Shown here in pieces: positions 31,815-39,463 of a DNA stretch of 64,000 nucleotides. Every line of letters begins with the position of its first letter. Within the stretch, counting starts at the first letter, position 1. The DNA comes from Serratia plymuthica NBRC 102599 (GTDB taxonomy: Bacteria > Pseudomonadota > Gammaproteobacteria > Enterobacterales > Enterobacteriaceae), in contig NZ_BCTU01000020.1 of the NCBI RefSeq assembly GCF_001590925.1, positions 62,001 to 126,000 on the forward strand, in the 5' to 3' direction. The position numbers and the translations under genes are program-made. A model generated the notes under the pieces. The model worked only from the letters and a program-made list of their open reading frames with translations, was not told where the DNA came from and did not search any database.

Positions 31815-32324
31815 AGACTTCTTCCTTAGATTAAGAGCATGATTTATAAGAGGCTGCGTCTACCCATCACCGTCCAGATCGCCGTCTTGCAGGCCGCGAG
31901 TTGAAATCCATTGGGTAAATGATTAATCCATAGCCGTTTTGGTTATCATGCAATTCATTCGGTATCTAAAGCGTGATTGCGGTCGGTTATTGATCAATTT
32001 TCAGCTTGCCGACCTGAATTTCCGCTCTTTATGCTTATTTTTAGTCATCTTTTCAGCGTTGGTGAACATGTATTCGCCAACGCTTTAAGCATAGCCAATG
32101 TCTGTCAAAAACAGTGCCGTATTAGCATGGAAAATCATTCATTAAGAAAACTGCCAGCCCGCAGCGCCGTTGCGCTACTGCCTGCCGGGAGGAAGGCCGG
32201 TTATCGGTACGAACATCTCCCCTGGCAGCAACTTCGTCCATAGCGTGCCAAGACAGGGTGAAAAGCGGAAAATAAGGCTTTGGGGGGCTGAAAGAATCCA
32301 GCCCCCGGGAAGTTCAGTTCAGGT
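31815..32324. other. Intergenic region between asd and glgB
   Basis: A 510-bp gap with AT-rich stretches near 31930-32120. It probably contains the glgB promoter; I see no clear operator. An 88-codon forward ORF (31977-32243) has no recognisable features and no ribosome site and is rejected. The asd terminator hairpin lies at the right end. Confidence 0.5.
32277..32306 (-). terminator. Probable asd terminator
   Basis: GGGGGCTG/CAGCCCCC stem (32283-32290, 32299-32306) with an 8-nt loop just after asd. On the reverse strand it is followed by AAAGCCTTATTTTCC, so the U-tract is imperfect. Confidence 0.5.
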
Positions 32325-33428
32325 TTACAGCAGGATGCGCAGCATACGGCGCAGCGGCTCTGCCGCGCCCCACAGCAGTTGGTCACCCACGGTGAACGCG
32401 GACAGGTATTCCGGCCCCATATTCAGCTTGCGCAAGCGACCGACCGGCGTGTTCAGCGTCCCGGTTACCGCAGCCGGCGTCAACTCACGCATGGTCAGCT
32501 CACGGTCGTTCGGGATCACCCGCACCCAGTCATTGTGGGTCGCCAGCATCTGTTCGATTTCCGGCAGCGAAACGTCTTTTTTCAGCTTCAGGGTGAACGC
32601 CTGGCTATGGCAACGCAGCGCGCCAACGCGCACGCACAAACCGTCAACCGGAATCACGCTGGAGGTGTTCAGAATCTTGTTGGTTTCCGCCTGGCCTTTC
32701 CACTCTTCGCGGCTCTGGCCGTTATCGAGCTGTTTGTCGATCCACGGGATCAGGCTACCGGCCAGCGGCACACCGAAGTTATCGGTCGGCAGTTTGCCGC
32801 TGCGGGTAGCCGCAGTGACTTTACGTTCGATATCCAAAATGGCCGAAGCCGGGTCCTGCAGCTCTTTCGCCACGTCGGCATGCAGCATGCCCATTTGGGT
32901 CAGCAGTTCGCGCATGTGGCGCGCGCCGCCGCCGGAGGCCGCTTGATAGGTGGAGACAGAAGCCCACTCCACCAGATCGTTGGCGAACAGGCCGCCAAGC
33001 GACATCAGCATCAGGCTGACGGTGCAGTTACCGCCAACAAAGGTCTTGATGCCTTTGTCCAGACCCTGCTGAATCACCGCATGATTGACCGGATCCAGGA
33101 TGATAATCGCGTCATCCCCCATGCGCAGAGAAGATGCCGCGTCAATCCAGTACCCTTGCCAGCCGATTTCACGCAGCTTAGGGTAGATTTCATTGGTATA
33201 ATCGCCGCCCTGGCAGGTAATAATAATGTCGAGCGCGCTCAGCGCGTCAACATCGTAAGCATCTTGCAGCGTGCCCTGCTGGCCGCCGAATGCCGGCGCC
33301 GCAGAACCGTGCTGCGAAGTGGAGAAAAAGACCGGGCGAATGGCGTCGAAATCGCGCTCTTCCGTCATGCGCTGCATGAGTACGGAGCCGACCATTCCGC
33401 GCCAACCGATGAAACCAACGTTTTTCAT
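32325..33428 (-). CDS. asd: Asd, aspartate-semialdehyde dehydrogenase
   Basis: The 367-residue length is identical to E. coli Asd. NADP-binding [14 protein letters not shown] opens the protein and the catalytic cysteine lies in [12 protein letters not shown] (about residue 135). The acid/base histidine region [16 protein letters not shown] is present. It reduces aspartyl phosphate to the semialdehyde for lysine, DAP, threonine and methionine synthesis. It is upstream of glgB as in E. coli. Confidence 0.98.
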   Translation of the reverse strand: MKNVGFIGWRGMVGSVLMQRMTEERDFDAIRPVFFSTSQHGSAAPAFGGQQGTLQDAYDVDALSALDIIITCQGGDYTNEIYPKLREIGWQGYWIDAASSLRMGDDAIIILDPVNHAVIQQGLDKGIKTFVGGNCTVSLMLMSLGGLFANDLVEWASVSTYQAASGGGARHMRELLTQMGMLHADVAKELQDPASAILDIERKVTAATRSGKLPTDNFGVPLAGSLIPWIDKQLDNGQSREEWKGQAETNKILNTSSVIPVDGLCVRVGALRCHSQAFTLKLKKDVSLPEIEQMLATHNDWVRVIPNDRELTMRELTPAAVTGTLNTPVGRLRKLNMGPEYLSAFTVGDQLLWGAAEPLRRMLRILL

Positions 33429-33556
33429 AATAACTGTCCTACCTTGGAGGATGACTGCTTAGAGTTGTGTGCAATATCTCTCCACCTTACAAAATGTCAG
33501 CGCAGGCGCAAAGTGAATTTATTCGATGGGTGAGCGATTCTCAGCAATCCTTCTTA

Positions 33557-33583
33557 TATACCCGCAGTCTTTCAAGCCGCAGC
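33557..33583 (+). repeat. Degenerate copy of repeat family R1
   Basis: ATACCCGCAGTCTTTCAAGC followed by CGCAGC resembles the other R1 copies, with the middle changed. It sits in the asd-yhgN divergent spacer. It is the weakest of the four and may be chance. Confidence 0.35.
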
Positions 33584-33667
33584 TTTGTTGTCAGCGCTTG
33601 AAAGCCCTCGGGGATGGCCTGTTCACCGTCGGGATGGGCGGCGTGTTTTTTTAATTCTGAGGTAATA

Positions 33668-34261
33668 ATGACAGAGATGATTTCAGTCACGGTATTGCTG
33701 TTTTTAATCATGGATCCGCTGGGCAACCTGCCGATTTTCATGTCGGTGCTCAAGCACCTGGAACCGCGCCGCCGGCGGATGGTGTTGATTCGCGAGCTGT
33801 TGATCGCCCTGCTGTTGATGCTGATTTTCCTGTTTGCCGGCGAGAAAATTCTGGCGTTCCTCAACCTGCGTACCGAGACCGTGTCCATTTCCGGCGGGAT
33901 TATCCTGTTCCTGATCGCCATCAAGATGATTTTCCCCTCGCAGGAAGGCAACAGCAGCGGGCTTTCCGCCGGTGAAGAGCCTTTCCTGGTGCCGCTGGCG
34001 ATCCCGTTGGTGGCAGGGCCTTCGATTTTGGCGGCACTGATGTTGCTCTCGCACCAGTATCCGAACCAGATTTCGCATCTGGTGGTGGCGCTGCTGATTG
34101 CCTGGGGTATTTCCGCCGCGATATTGCTGATGTCGAACCTGTTCCTGCGCCTGCTGGGCAGCAAAGGGGTCAGCGCGCTGGAAAGGCTGATGGGGTTGAT
34201 TCTGGTGATGTTGTCGACCCAGATGTTCCTGGACGGCGTGCGGGCTTATATGAAGCTGTAG
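33668..34261 (+). CDS. yhgN: YhgN, MarC/UPF0056-family membrane protein
   Basis: A 197-residue protein, the same length as E. coli YhgN. It has six hydrophobic spans, with family motifs LIMDPLGNLPIFMSVL and PLAIPLVAGPSILA. The family is in the inner membrane; its function is not settled. The start at 33668 has GAGG 5 nt upstream. The neighbours asd and gntK agree with E. coli. Confidence 0.93.
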   Translation: MTEMISVTVLLFLIMDPLGNLPIFMSVLKHLEPRRRRMVLIRELLIALLLMLIFLFAGEKILAFLNLRTETVSISGGIILFLIAIKMIFPSQEGNSSGLSAGEEPFLVPLAIPLVAGPSILAALMLLSHQYPNQISHLVVALLIAWGISAAILLMSNLFLRLLGSKGVSALERLMGLILVMLSTQMFLDGVRAYMKL

Positions 34262-34306
34262 TGAACATACTGGCGCCGGGCGGCGCCGGTATCATGACGC
34301 AGCCGG

Positions 34307-34837
34307 TTATTGCGGGGCTGCGACGCTGCGAATATACGCCAAAGTATCGGCGACCACGCCATCCAACGGCTGGTTGATGTCAATCGCCCGCACGTCCTGC
34401 TCCTGCGCACCCGGTTCTTCAAGCGTCGCGAACTGAGAAACCAGCATCTGCGGCTTGAAGAAATGCCCCTTGCGCTGTTTCAAACGCTCTTCAATCACCG
34501 CCTTATCCCCTTTCAGATAGATAAAATGCAGGTTGCTGTTACCCTCGCGCAGCCGGTCGCGGTAGCTTTTTTTCAGCGCCGAACACACCAGCAGCGACAC
34601 GTCATTGGTGCGCTGCATAGCGAAAATGGCGTCGTTCAGTGCCGTCAGCCACGGGGCGCGATCGTTGTCGTCCAGCGCGTGCCCGGACGCCATTTTGTTG
34701 ATATTGGCGCGCGGGTGCAGGTAGTCGCCATCCAGCATCGCGGCATGGGCCTGGTGGGCAACGTCGCTGGCGACGGCGGATTTACCGCTGCCTGAAACGC
34801 CCATCAAAATAAATACGTGGTGTTGCGGATTGCTCAT
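34307..34837 (-). CDS. gntK: GntK, thermoresistant gluconokinase
   Basis: A 176-residue P-loop kinase (E. coli 175) with GVSGSGKSAVA and the gluconokinase blocks HPRANINKMASGHALDDNDR and CSALKKSYRDRLREG. It phosphorylates gluconate to 6-phosphogluconate for the Entner-Doudoroff or pentose phosphate pathway. It is the last of a gntR-gntT-gntK set on the reverse strand. Confidence 0.96.
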   Translation of the reverse strand: MSNPQHHVFILMGVSGSGKSAVASDVAHQAHAAMLDGDYLHPRANINKMASGHALDDNDRAPWLTALNDAIFAMQRTNDVSLLVCSALKKSYRDRLREGNSNLHFIYLKGDKAVIEERLKQRKGHFFKPQMLVSQFATLEEPGAQEQDVRAIDINQPLDGVVADTLAYIRSVAAPQ

Positions 34838-34955
34838 AATCTCATGCCCTTATGGGGACTCACGCAGGTTTGTGCGGTGGATTGCACCGCCCAATGCGCC
34901 CCAAACTCAAAATGATGCCCGGTGCCGCGCAGGGCACCCGATAGCCTCAGGATAT

Positions 34956-34997
34956 CCTATGAATTTCAAGCTGCCGCCAGGCGGCCGCAGCTTGAAA
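34956..34997. repeat. Dispersed repeat family R1, copy 2, hairpin between gntT and gntK
   Basis: ATCCTATGAATTTCAAGCTG begins the copy. Its later part forms an inverted repeat TTTCAAGCTGC/GCAGCTTGAAA (34964-34974, 34987-34997), longer than in the other copies. Lying between gntT and gntK, it could act as a processing or attenuation site. Confidence 0.65.
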
Positions 34998-35010
34998 GAT
35001 AACCGCTAAA

Positions 35011-36327
35011 TTATACGACCGTCGCCAGCAGCAGGCAGCCTACCAGGCCGCAAACCGAGATGATGGTTTCCAGCACCGACCAGGATTTGAGGGTTTCCAT
35101 AATGCTCAGGTTGAAATACTCCTTGAACAGCCAGAACCCCGGATCGTTGACGTGAGAGAAAATCACGCTGCCCGAACCGACCGCGATCACCATCAGCTCC
35201 GGGCTGACGCCGGTGGTGGCAATCAGCGGGGCGACGATGCCGCCGGCGGTGATCGCCGCCACGGTGGCGGAACCCAGCGCCAGACGCAGGGCGGCGGCAA
35301 TGGACCACGCCATCAGAATAGGCGATACGTTGCTGCCTTCCATCAGACCGGCGATGTATTTCTCTACGCCGCTGTCGACCAGCACCTGCTTGAACGCGCC
35401 GCCACCGCCGATGATCAACAGCATCATGGCGATAATTTTGATCGAGTCGGTGATGGTGCCCATCACTTCATCCATGGTGCGGCCACGGTTAAGACCAAAG
35501 GTGAAGATAGCGATCAACACCGCAATCAGCGTCGCCATCACCGGATCGCCGAAGAACTCGGCAAAGCGCAGCAATGTGTGGCCCTTCGGCAGCACCATTT
35601 CGGCCACTGCACGCAGTGCCATCAGGATCACCGGCACCAGAGAAGTGGCAACGCTGATGCCAAAACTTGGCATTTCTTCTTCGGTGAAGATTTTCGGGTT
35701 ATACAGGCCTTCCGGCACCGGCTTGTCGATGCCTTTCAGGAAGCGGGCGTAGACCGGGCCGGCCAGGATCACCGTCGGGATGGCCAGCAGCGTGCCATAC
35801 AGCAGAGTTTTCCCCATGTCGGCATGGAAGATGGTCGCGATCGCCGTTGGGCCAGGGTGCGGCGGCAGGAAACCGTGGGTCACCGACAGCGCAGCCGCCA
35901 TCGGTACGCCAACGTACAGCAGCGGAACGCGGGCGGAGGCGGCGATGCTGAATACCAGCGGCAGCAGCAGCACGAAGCCGACCTCATAGAACAGCGCGAA
36001 ACCGACGGTAAAACCGGTCAGCACCACCGCCCATTGAATGTGTTTTTTGCCGAACTTGTCGATCAGCGTAGTGGCGATGCGCTGAGCGCCGCCACAGTCC
36101 GCCAGCAACTTGCCGAGCATGGCGCCAAAGCCCATGATCAACGCCAGGCTGCCCAGCGTGCCGCCAACGCCGGCCTTGATGGAGCCGATCACTTTATCTA
36201 CCGGCATGCCCTGTGCGATACCCACCGCCAGTGCGACTAAAACCAGAGAGATAAAGCCGTTCAGCTTAAAGCGAATCATCAGCAGCAGCAGCAACGCCAC
36301 GCCGCCTGCAACAATCACTAATGGCAT
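35011..36327 (-). CDS. gntT: GntT, high-affinity gluconate:H+ symporter
   Basis: A 438-residue, 12-14-span transporter aligning end to end with E. coli GntT (438), including MPLVIVAGGVALLLLLMIRF, VTHGFLPPHPGPTAIAT and GSGSVIFSHVNDPGFWLFKE. It is closer to GntT than to GntU or IdnT by these blocks. It imports gluconate at the inner membrane. A 30-bp palindrome of GntR-operator type lies 210 bp upstream. Confidence 0.95.
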   Translation of the reverse strand: MPLVIVAGGVALLLLLMIRFKLNGFISLVLVALAVGIAQGMPVDKVIGSIKAGVGGTLGSLALIMGFGAMLGKLLADCGGAQRIATTLIDKFGKKHIQWAVVLTGFTVGFALFYEVGFVLLLPLVFSIAASARVPLLYVGVPMAAALSVTHGFLPPHPGPTAIATIFHADMGKTLLYGTLLAIPTVILAGPVYARFLKGIDKPVPEGLYNPKIFTEEEMPSFGISVATSLVPVILMALRAVAEMVLPKGHTLLRFAEFFGDPVMATLIAVLIAIFTFGLNRGRTMDEVMGTITDSIKIIAMMLLIIGGGGAFKQVLVDSGVEKYIAGLMEGSNVSPILMAWSIAAALRLALGSATVAAITAGGIVAPLIATTGVSPELMVIAVGSGSVIFSHVNDPGFWLFKEYFNLSIMETLKSWSVLETIISVCGLVGCLLLATVV

Positions 36328-36466
36328 AATTTTTCTCCAACCCTTTTATCGCGACTCTCTTTACCCTAGACCGTAAAGCGTGCGCTTGTTGTATTTTCAG
36401 GCTCTTCCCCGGTGTCAGAAGGCGAGCTGTAGGTGGTACTGAGTCAAAGGTTCTGTCCCTGCTTGC

Positions 36467-36519
36467 AGGGGGCGACTTACTCGCCCCGCTCCGTGCGGCC
36501 GCAGCGTGCTGCGCCCCCA
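36467..36519. repeat. Dispersed repeat (family R2), copy 2
   Basis: The blocks AGGGGGCG, CGCCCCGCT and GCAGCGTGCTGCGCCCC occur in the same order as in the copy at 24682-24746. It lies in the probable gntT leader. Confidence 0.55.
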
Positions 36520-36536
36520 GGCGGTCACTGACCTCT

Positions 36537-36566
36537 TTGTTACCGGTATCATGATACCGGTAACAA
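36537..36566. promoter_or_regulatory. GntR operator palindrome of gntT
   Basis: A perfect 30-bp palindrome with half-site TTGTTACCGGTATCA. The core TTACCGGTATCA/TGATACCGGTAA fits known GntR operators of the gluconate regulon. gntR itself is the adjacent gene. As each arm contains a complete ACCGGT, two overlapping operators are possible. Confidence 0.75.
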
Positions 36567-36607
36567 CACGAATGACGGAATCGGGTAAACGACTAAAATT
36601 CGCGTTC

Positions 36608-36623
36608 TGGGATAGAGATCAAA
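36608..36623 (-). promoter_or_regulatory. Candidate CRP site of gntT
   Basis: On the reverse strand TTTGATCTCTATCCCA matches TGTGA-N6-TCACA at 8 of 10 positions. It is about 42 bp upstream of the operator palindrome, a plausible activation distance if the -10 overlaps the palindrome. Confidence 0.45.
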
Positions 36624-36711
36624 CTTACGGCGGTAACGAGCGGCAAGCGCACAGGTGGGAGGTGAAACGCGCCGAACGGCGCGGGTTCAAAATGCGGTTA
36701 GTTGAAAACGA

Positions 36712-37707
36712 TCAAATACTGCCACCGGGGATCACGGTAAAACCCACGTCTACCATGCGCGGACAGACGGTTTCACCCCGCAACCGCGCCAGCAGACGCT
36801 CGGCGCCGATTTGCCCCATCCTTTCACGCGGCGTCAGCACGCTCGCCAGTTTCGGCACCATCACCTGACCGATATCGTGGCCGTGGAAACCGGCAATCGC
36901 CATCTGATCGGGGATCGACAACCCTTGACGCTGGCACTCAAAGGTGGCGCCAATCGCCAGGTCATCGTTGGTGCAGAAGATACTGTCAATTTGCGGATAG
37001 TCGCGCTGCGCCTGACGCAGCAGTTCGCCGCCGGCGGAATAGGACGACGAACGCGCGGTCATGACGCTGTACGGCTCCAGACCGGACTCGCGCATTGCCT
37101 GCTCATAGCCCTGCTGTTTGATAATGGTGCGCTCATCCTGACGTGCGCCGAAATACACCACGTGACGGTGGCCGCGAGCGATGATTTGCTGGGTCATCTG
37201 GCGCGCGGCTTCGAAGTTATTGAAGCCCACCGCCAGATCGATGCACGGCGACACGCAGTCCATCAGCTCCACCACCGGGATGCCCGCCACCTCGATCATC
37301 TTCAGGGTTCGCGGAGTATGGTGGCGTTCGGACAGGATCAGGCCGTCGATATTGTAAGACAGCAGCGAGGTCAGACGCTGCTCTTCACGCTCCGGCAAAT
37401 AGCCGTAGTGCGCCAGCATGGTCTGGTAATTGTGCGCATCGGTCACGCTCTCGATACCGCGCAAGACTTCGGCAAACACCTGGTTGGTTAACGACGGCAG
37501 CAGTACGCCAATGGCGCGGCTGGTCGAGTTGGAAAGGATATCCGGCGCACGGTTGGGAATGTAGCCCAGCTCATCAAGCGCGACGGCAATTTTTTGCTGC
37601 AAGGCGACAGAAACCTGATCGGGATTACGCAGATAACGGCTCACCGTCATCTTGGTCACGCCAACCTTGTCTGCAACATCCTGAAGTACCGGCCGTTTTT
37701 TCTTCAT
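36712..37707 (-). CDS. gntR: GntR, LacI-family gluconate repressor
   Basis: A 331-residue LacI-family regulator, the same length as E. coli GntR. The helix-turn-helix (PVLQDVADKVGVTKMTVSRY) is followed by a periplasmic-binding-like domain. It represses gntT and gntK in the absence of gluconate. The start is ATG at 37707 (MKKKRPVLQ); an in-frame upstream extension of 34 codons is not conserved. Confidence 0.96.
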   Translation of the reverse strand: MKKKRPVLQDVADKVGVTKMTVSRYLRNPDQVSVALQQKIAVALDELGYIPNRAPDILSNSTSRAIGVLLPSLTNQVFAEVLRGIESVTDAHNYQTMLAHYGYLPEREEQRLTSLLSYNIDGLILSERHHTPRTLKMIEVAGIPVVELMDCVSPCIDLAVGFNNFEAARQMTQQIIARGHRHVVYFGARQDERTIIKQQGYEQAMRESGLEPYSVMTARSSSYSAGGELLRQAQRDYPQIDSIFCTNDDLAIGATFECQRQGLSIPDQMAIAGFHGHDIGQVMVPKLASVLTPRERMGQIGAERLLARLRGETVCPRMVDVGFTVIPGGSI

Positions 37708-37796
37708 TATCAATGAACTGGCTAACCGTGAAAGGGCGTTCATTTTAGCAAAAAAAAACCGGGGCCGATATTGTTGGTTGCCGGATGGCCAAATGC

Positions 37797-37822
37797 AAAA
37801 AGGGCTCACCGCGTGAGCCCTT
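37797..37822 (-). terminator. Terminator of yhhW
   Basis: A 10-bp stem AAGGGCTCAC/GTGAGCCCTT with a 3-nt loop. On the reverse strand it is followed by TTTTGCATTT. It lies 35 bp past the yhhW stop. Confidence 0.8.
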
Positions 37823-37825
37823 GAT

Positions 37826-37861
37826 ATTTACCGCTTAATCACAATTTACCGCTTAATCACA
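37826..37861. repeat. 18-bp perfect tandem duplication at the yhhW stop
   Basis: The unit ATTTACCGCTTAATCACA occurs twice without a gap (37826-37843, 37844-37861). The yhhW stop codon lies in the right unit, so a recent slip duplication of the gene's 3' end is likely and has no effect on the protein. Confidence 0.85.
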
Positions 37862-38552
37862 CGGGCGGCAGATCGAACAGCAGAATTTCACTGTCTTCAT
37901 CTGCCTGAATCGACAGCTCGGCTTCATCCCACACCGCGAAAGCATCGCTGGTGCCGGCCTGTTGACCGTTGATCACCACTTTGCCGCGGACTACCTGGAT
38001 CCAAACGCGGCGCTGGGCCTCAATCTGATACGCCGACTGCTCGTCTTTGTTCAGCGCCCAGCGTGACAAAGTCATATCCTGGAACACCTTCAGCGAACCC
38101 TCGCGCGCATCCGGCGACAGCACTAACTGGCGGCCCTGCGGCGCATCGAACATACGTTGTTCATAACGCGGCTCCAGCCCGACCTGATCAGGAATAATCC
38201 AAATCTGGTACAGATGCAGCGGACGATCCTTATTGCCGTTGTATTCCGAGTGGCGCACCCCGGTGCCCGCACTCATGATCTGGAACTCACCGGCCTGGAT
38301 CTGCTCTTTGTTGCCCATGCTGTCCTGATGCTCTACCGTGCCGCTCAGCACGTAGGTCAGGATCTCCATGTCTTTATGCGGATGAGTGCCAAAACCCTGC
38401 CCCGCGTCGATCACGTCTTCGTTGATCACCCGCAGCGCCGAGAACCCCATAAAATCGGCATCGTAGTAGTTGGCAAATGAGAAGGTATGCCAGCTATCCA
38501 GCCAACCATGATTGGCATGACCGCGATCTTCTGCTTTACGTAAATAAATCAT
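37857..38552 (-). CDS. yhhW: YhhW, pirin-family protein (quercetin dioxygenase-like)
   Basis: A 231-residue bicupin, the same length as E. coli YhhW. The metal-binding set is visible in FGTHPHKDMEILTYVLSGTVEHQD, quoted here in two parts: FGTHPHKDMEIL and GTVEHQD. E. coli YhhW cleaves quercetin in vitro; the physiological role is unclear. I use the ATG at 38552 (GGAGAG 6 nt upstream, same N-terminus as E. coli) instead of an in-frame TTG at 38558. Confidence 0.92.
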   Translation of the reverse strand: MIYLRKAEDRGHANHGWLDSWHTFSFANYYDADFMGFSALRVINEDVIDAGQGFGTHPHKDMEILTYVLSGTVEHQDSMGNKEQIQAGEFQIMSAGTGVRHSEYNGNKDRPLHLYQIWIIPDQVGLEPRYEQRMFDAPQGRQLVLSPDAREGSLKVFQDMTLSRWALNKDEQSAYQIEAQRRVWIQVVRGKVVINGQQAGTSDAFAVWDEAELSIQADEDSEILLFDLPPV

Positions 38553-38703
38553 ATTCAACTCTCCTCAATGTTTTTTTACAGTCTAGTCCCGGCAGCAGAA
38601 TAAGAAAGCGTAAAAAACTCATCCCTCTGTTCAAAAAATTAGATGGAGTGAAGAAGCTATTTTCAGCGGAGTTGTTGAAGGCGTGAAGGGGGTAAAAACA
38701 GGC

Positions 38704-38816
38704 AAAAAAAAAGCCAGCACCCGAGCTGGCTAAGTAACACTGGAAGCAATGTGAGCAATGTCGTGCCTTCGCAGGAAGAGTATCAAAAAGGCGATGCTCT
38801 CCCCGGAACGCATCGC
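38704..38816 (-). ncRNA. ryhB: RyhB, Fur-repressed regulatory small RNA
   Basis: On the reverse strand this interval contains the RyhB seed GCACGACATTGCTCACATTG followed by CTTCCAGTGTTACTT, then the terminator stem AGCCAGC/GCTGGCT and eight T residues. This is nearly identical to the E. coli RyhB core and 3' end. The 5' end, GCGATG, is placed just after a strong Fur box, as in E. coli (GCGATC). At about 113 nt it is longer than the 90-nt E. coli RNA because of an extra 5' segment that can form a GCGATGC/GCATCGC hairpin. Synteny (yhhW side to yhhY) supports it. RyhB pairs with mRNAs of iron-using proteins through Hfq when iron is low. Confidence 0.93.
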
Positions 38817-38832
38817 AATAATAATCATTATC
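38814..38832 (-). promoter_or_regulatory. Fur box over the ryhB promoter
   Basis: The forward-strand bases at 38814-38832 match 15 of 19 positions of the Fur consensus, with ATAATCATTATC perfect. On the reverse strand TATTAT within it can serve as the -10 element, so Fur would block RNA polymerase. It is the strongest Fur site in the window. Confidence 0.85.
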
Positions 38833-38941
38833 ATTCGCACCTGTAAAGCGTTATTTTTCCCCATCCGAAATAATATTGACTCGTCGGGATAAACGGATAA
38901 ATTCAAAGGTTATTCAACCGGTAAGCAACAGGAGCAGCGTC

Positions 38942-39463
38942 ATGAGTGAAATAGTGGTTCGTCACGTAGAAGCGGCAGATGCACAGGCCTTACATCAGCT
39001 TTACTCTCAACCACAACTTTACCGTGACACGCTACAACTCCCGCTAGCCTCTAAAGAACTGTGGCATCAACGTTTGGCCAACCTCGAGCCGGGTACCCAC
39101 AACCTGGTGGCCTGTATCGACGGGCAGATCGTCGGCCAGCTTGCCGTGATGCTGAACCAGCGCCTTCGCCGCCGCCATGTGGCGACCTTCGGCATTGGCG
39201 TCGATGCGCGTTATCACGGCAAAGGCGTCGGCAGCAGCCTGATGAAGGCGATGATCGACCTTTGCGACAATTGGGCAGCCATCGAACGCATCGAACTGAC
39301 GGTGTTTACCGACAATCAGGCCGCCATTGCGCTCTACCGCAAGTTCGGCTTTGAAATTGAAGGTACCAGCCGCGCTTACGCCATGCGCGATGGCGAGCTG
39401 GTGGATTCTCATCATATGGCTCGCTTTCGCAGCGAGCAGCGGGTAAAAGCGCATCATGAATGA
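38942..39463 (+). CDS. yhhY: YhhY, GNAT N-acetyltransferase
   Basis: A 173-residue GNAT protein (E. coli YhhY 162). The acetyl-CoA loop is in VDARYHGKGVGSSLMKAMID, followed by NQAAIALYRKFGFEIEGTSR. E. coli YhhY acetylates some amino acids and modified aminoacyl nucleotides. The start at 38942 has GGAG 7 nt upstream and gives MSEIVVRH as in E. coli. The last 8 bp overlap the next gene. Confidence 0.92.
   Translation: MSEIVVRHVEAADAQALHQLYSQPQLYRDTLQLPLASKELWHQRLANLEPGTHNLVACIDGQIVGQLAVMLNQRLRRRHVATFGIGVDARYHGKGVGSSLMKAMIDLCDNWAAIERIELTVFTDNQAAIALYRKFGFEIEGTSRAYAMRDGELVDSHHMARFRSEQRVKAHHE

Larger units (their letters stand above)
36328..36711. promoter_or_regulatory. gntT promoter region between gntR and gntT
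   Basis: A 384-bp region. Going towards gntT (reverse strand) it holds a CRP-like site (36608-36623), the GntR-type palindrome (36537-36566) whose TATCAT could serve as a -10 element, and then repeat R2 (36467-36519) in what would be the leader. No gene is supported. Confidence 0.6.

Noticed and set aside
31977-32243. An 88-codon forward ORF in the asd-glgB gap
   Set aside because: No ribosome site, no family features and unusual composition.
33541-34164. A 207-codon reverse ORF
   Set aside because: Antisense to yhgN; yhgN has the E. coli length and a ribosome site.
36667-36682. Hairpin CGCGCCG/CGGCGCG after gntR
   Set aside because: Only two bases separate the arms and no T-run follows on the reverse strand, so a terminator is not supported.
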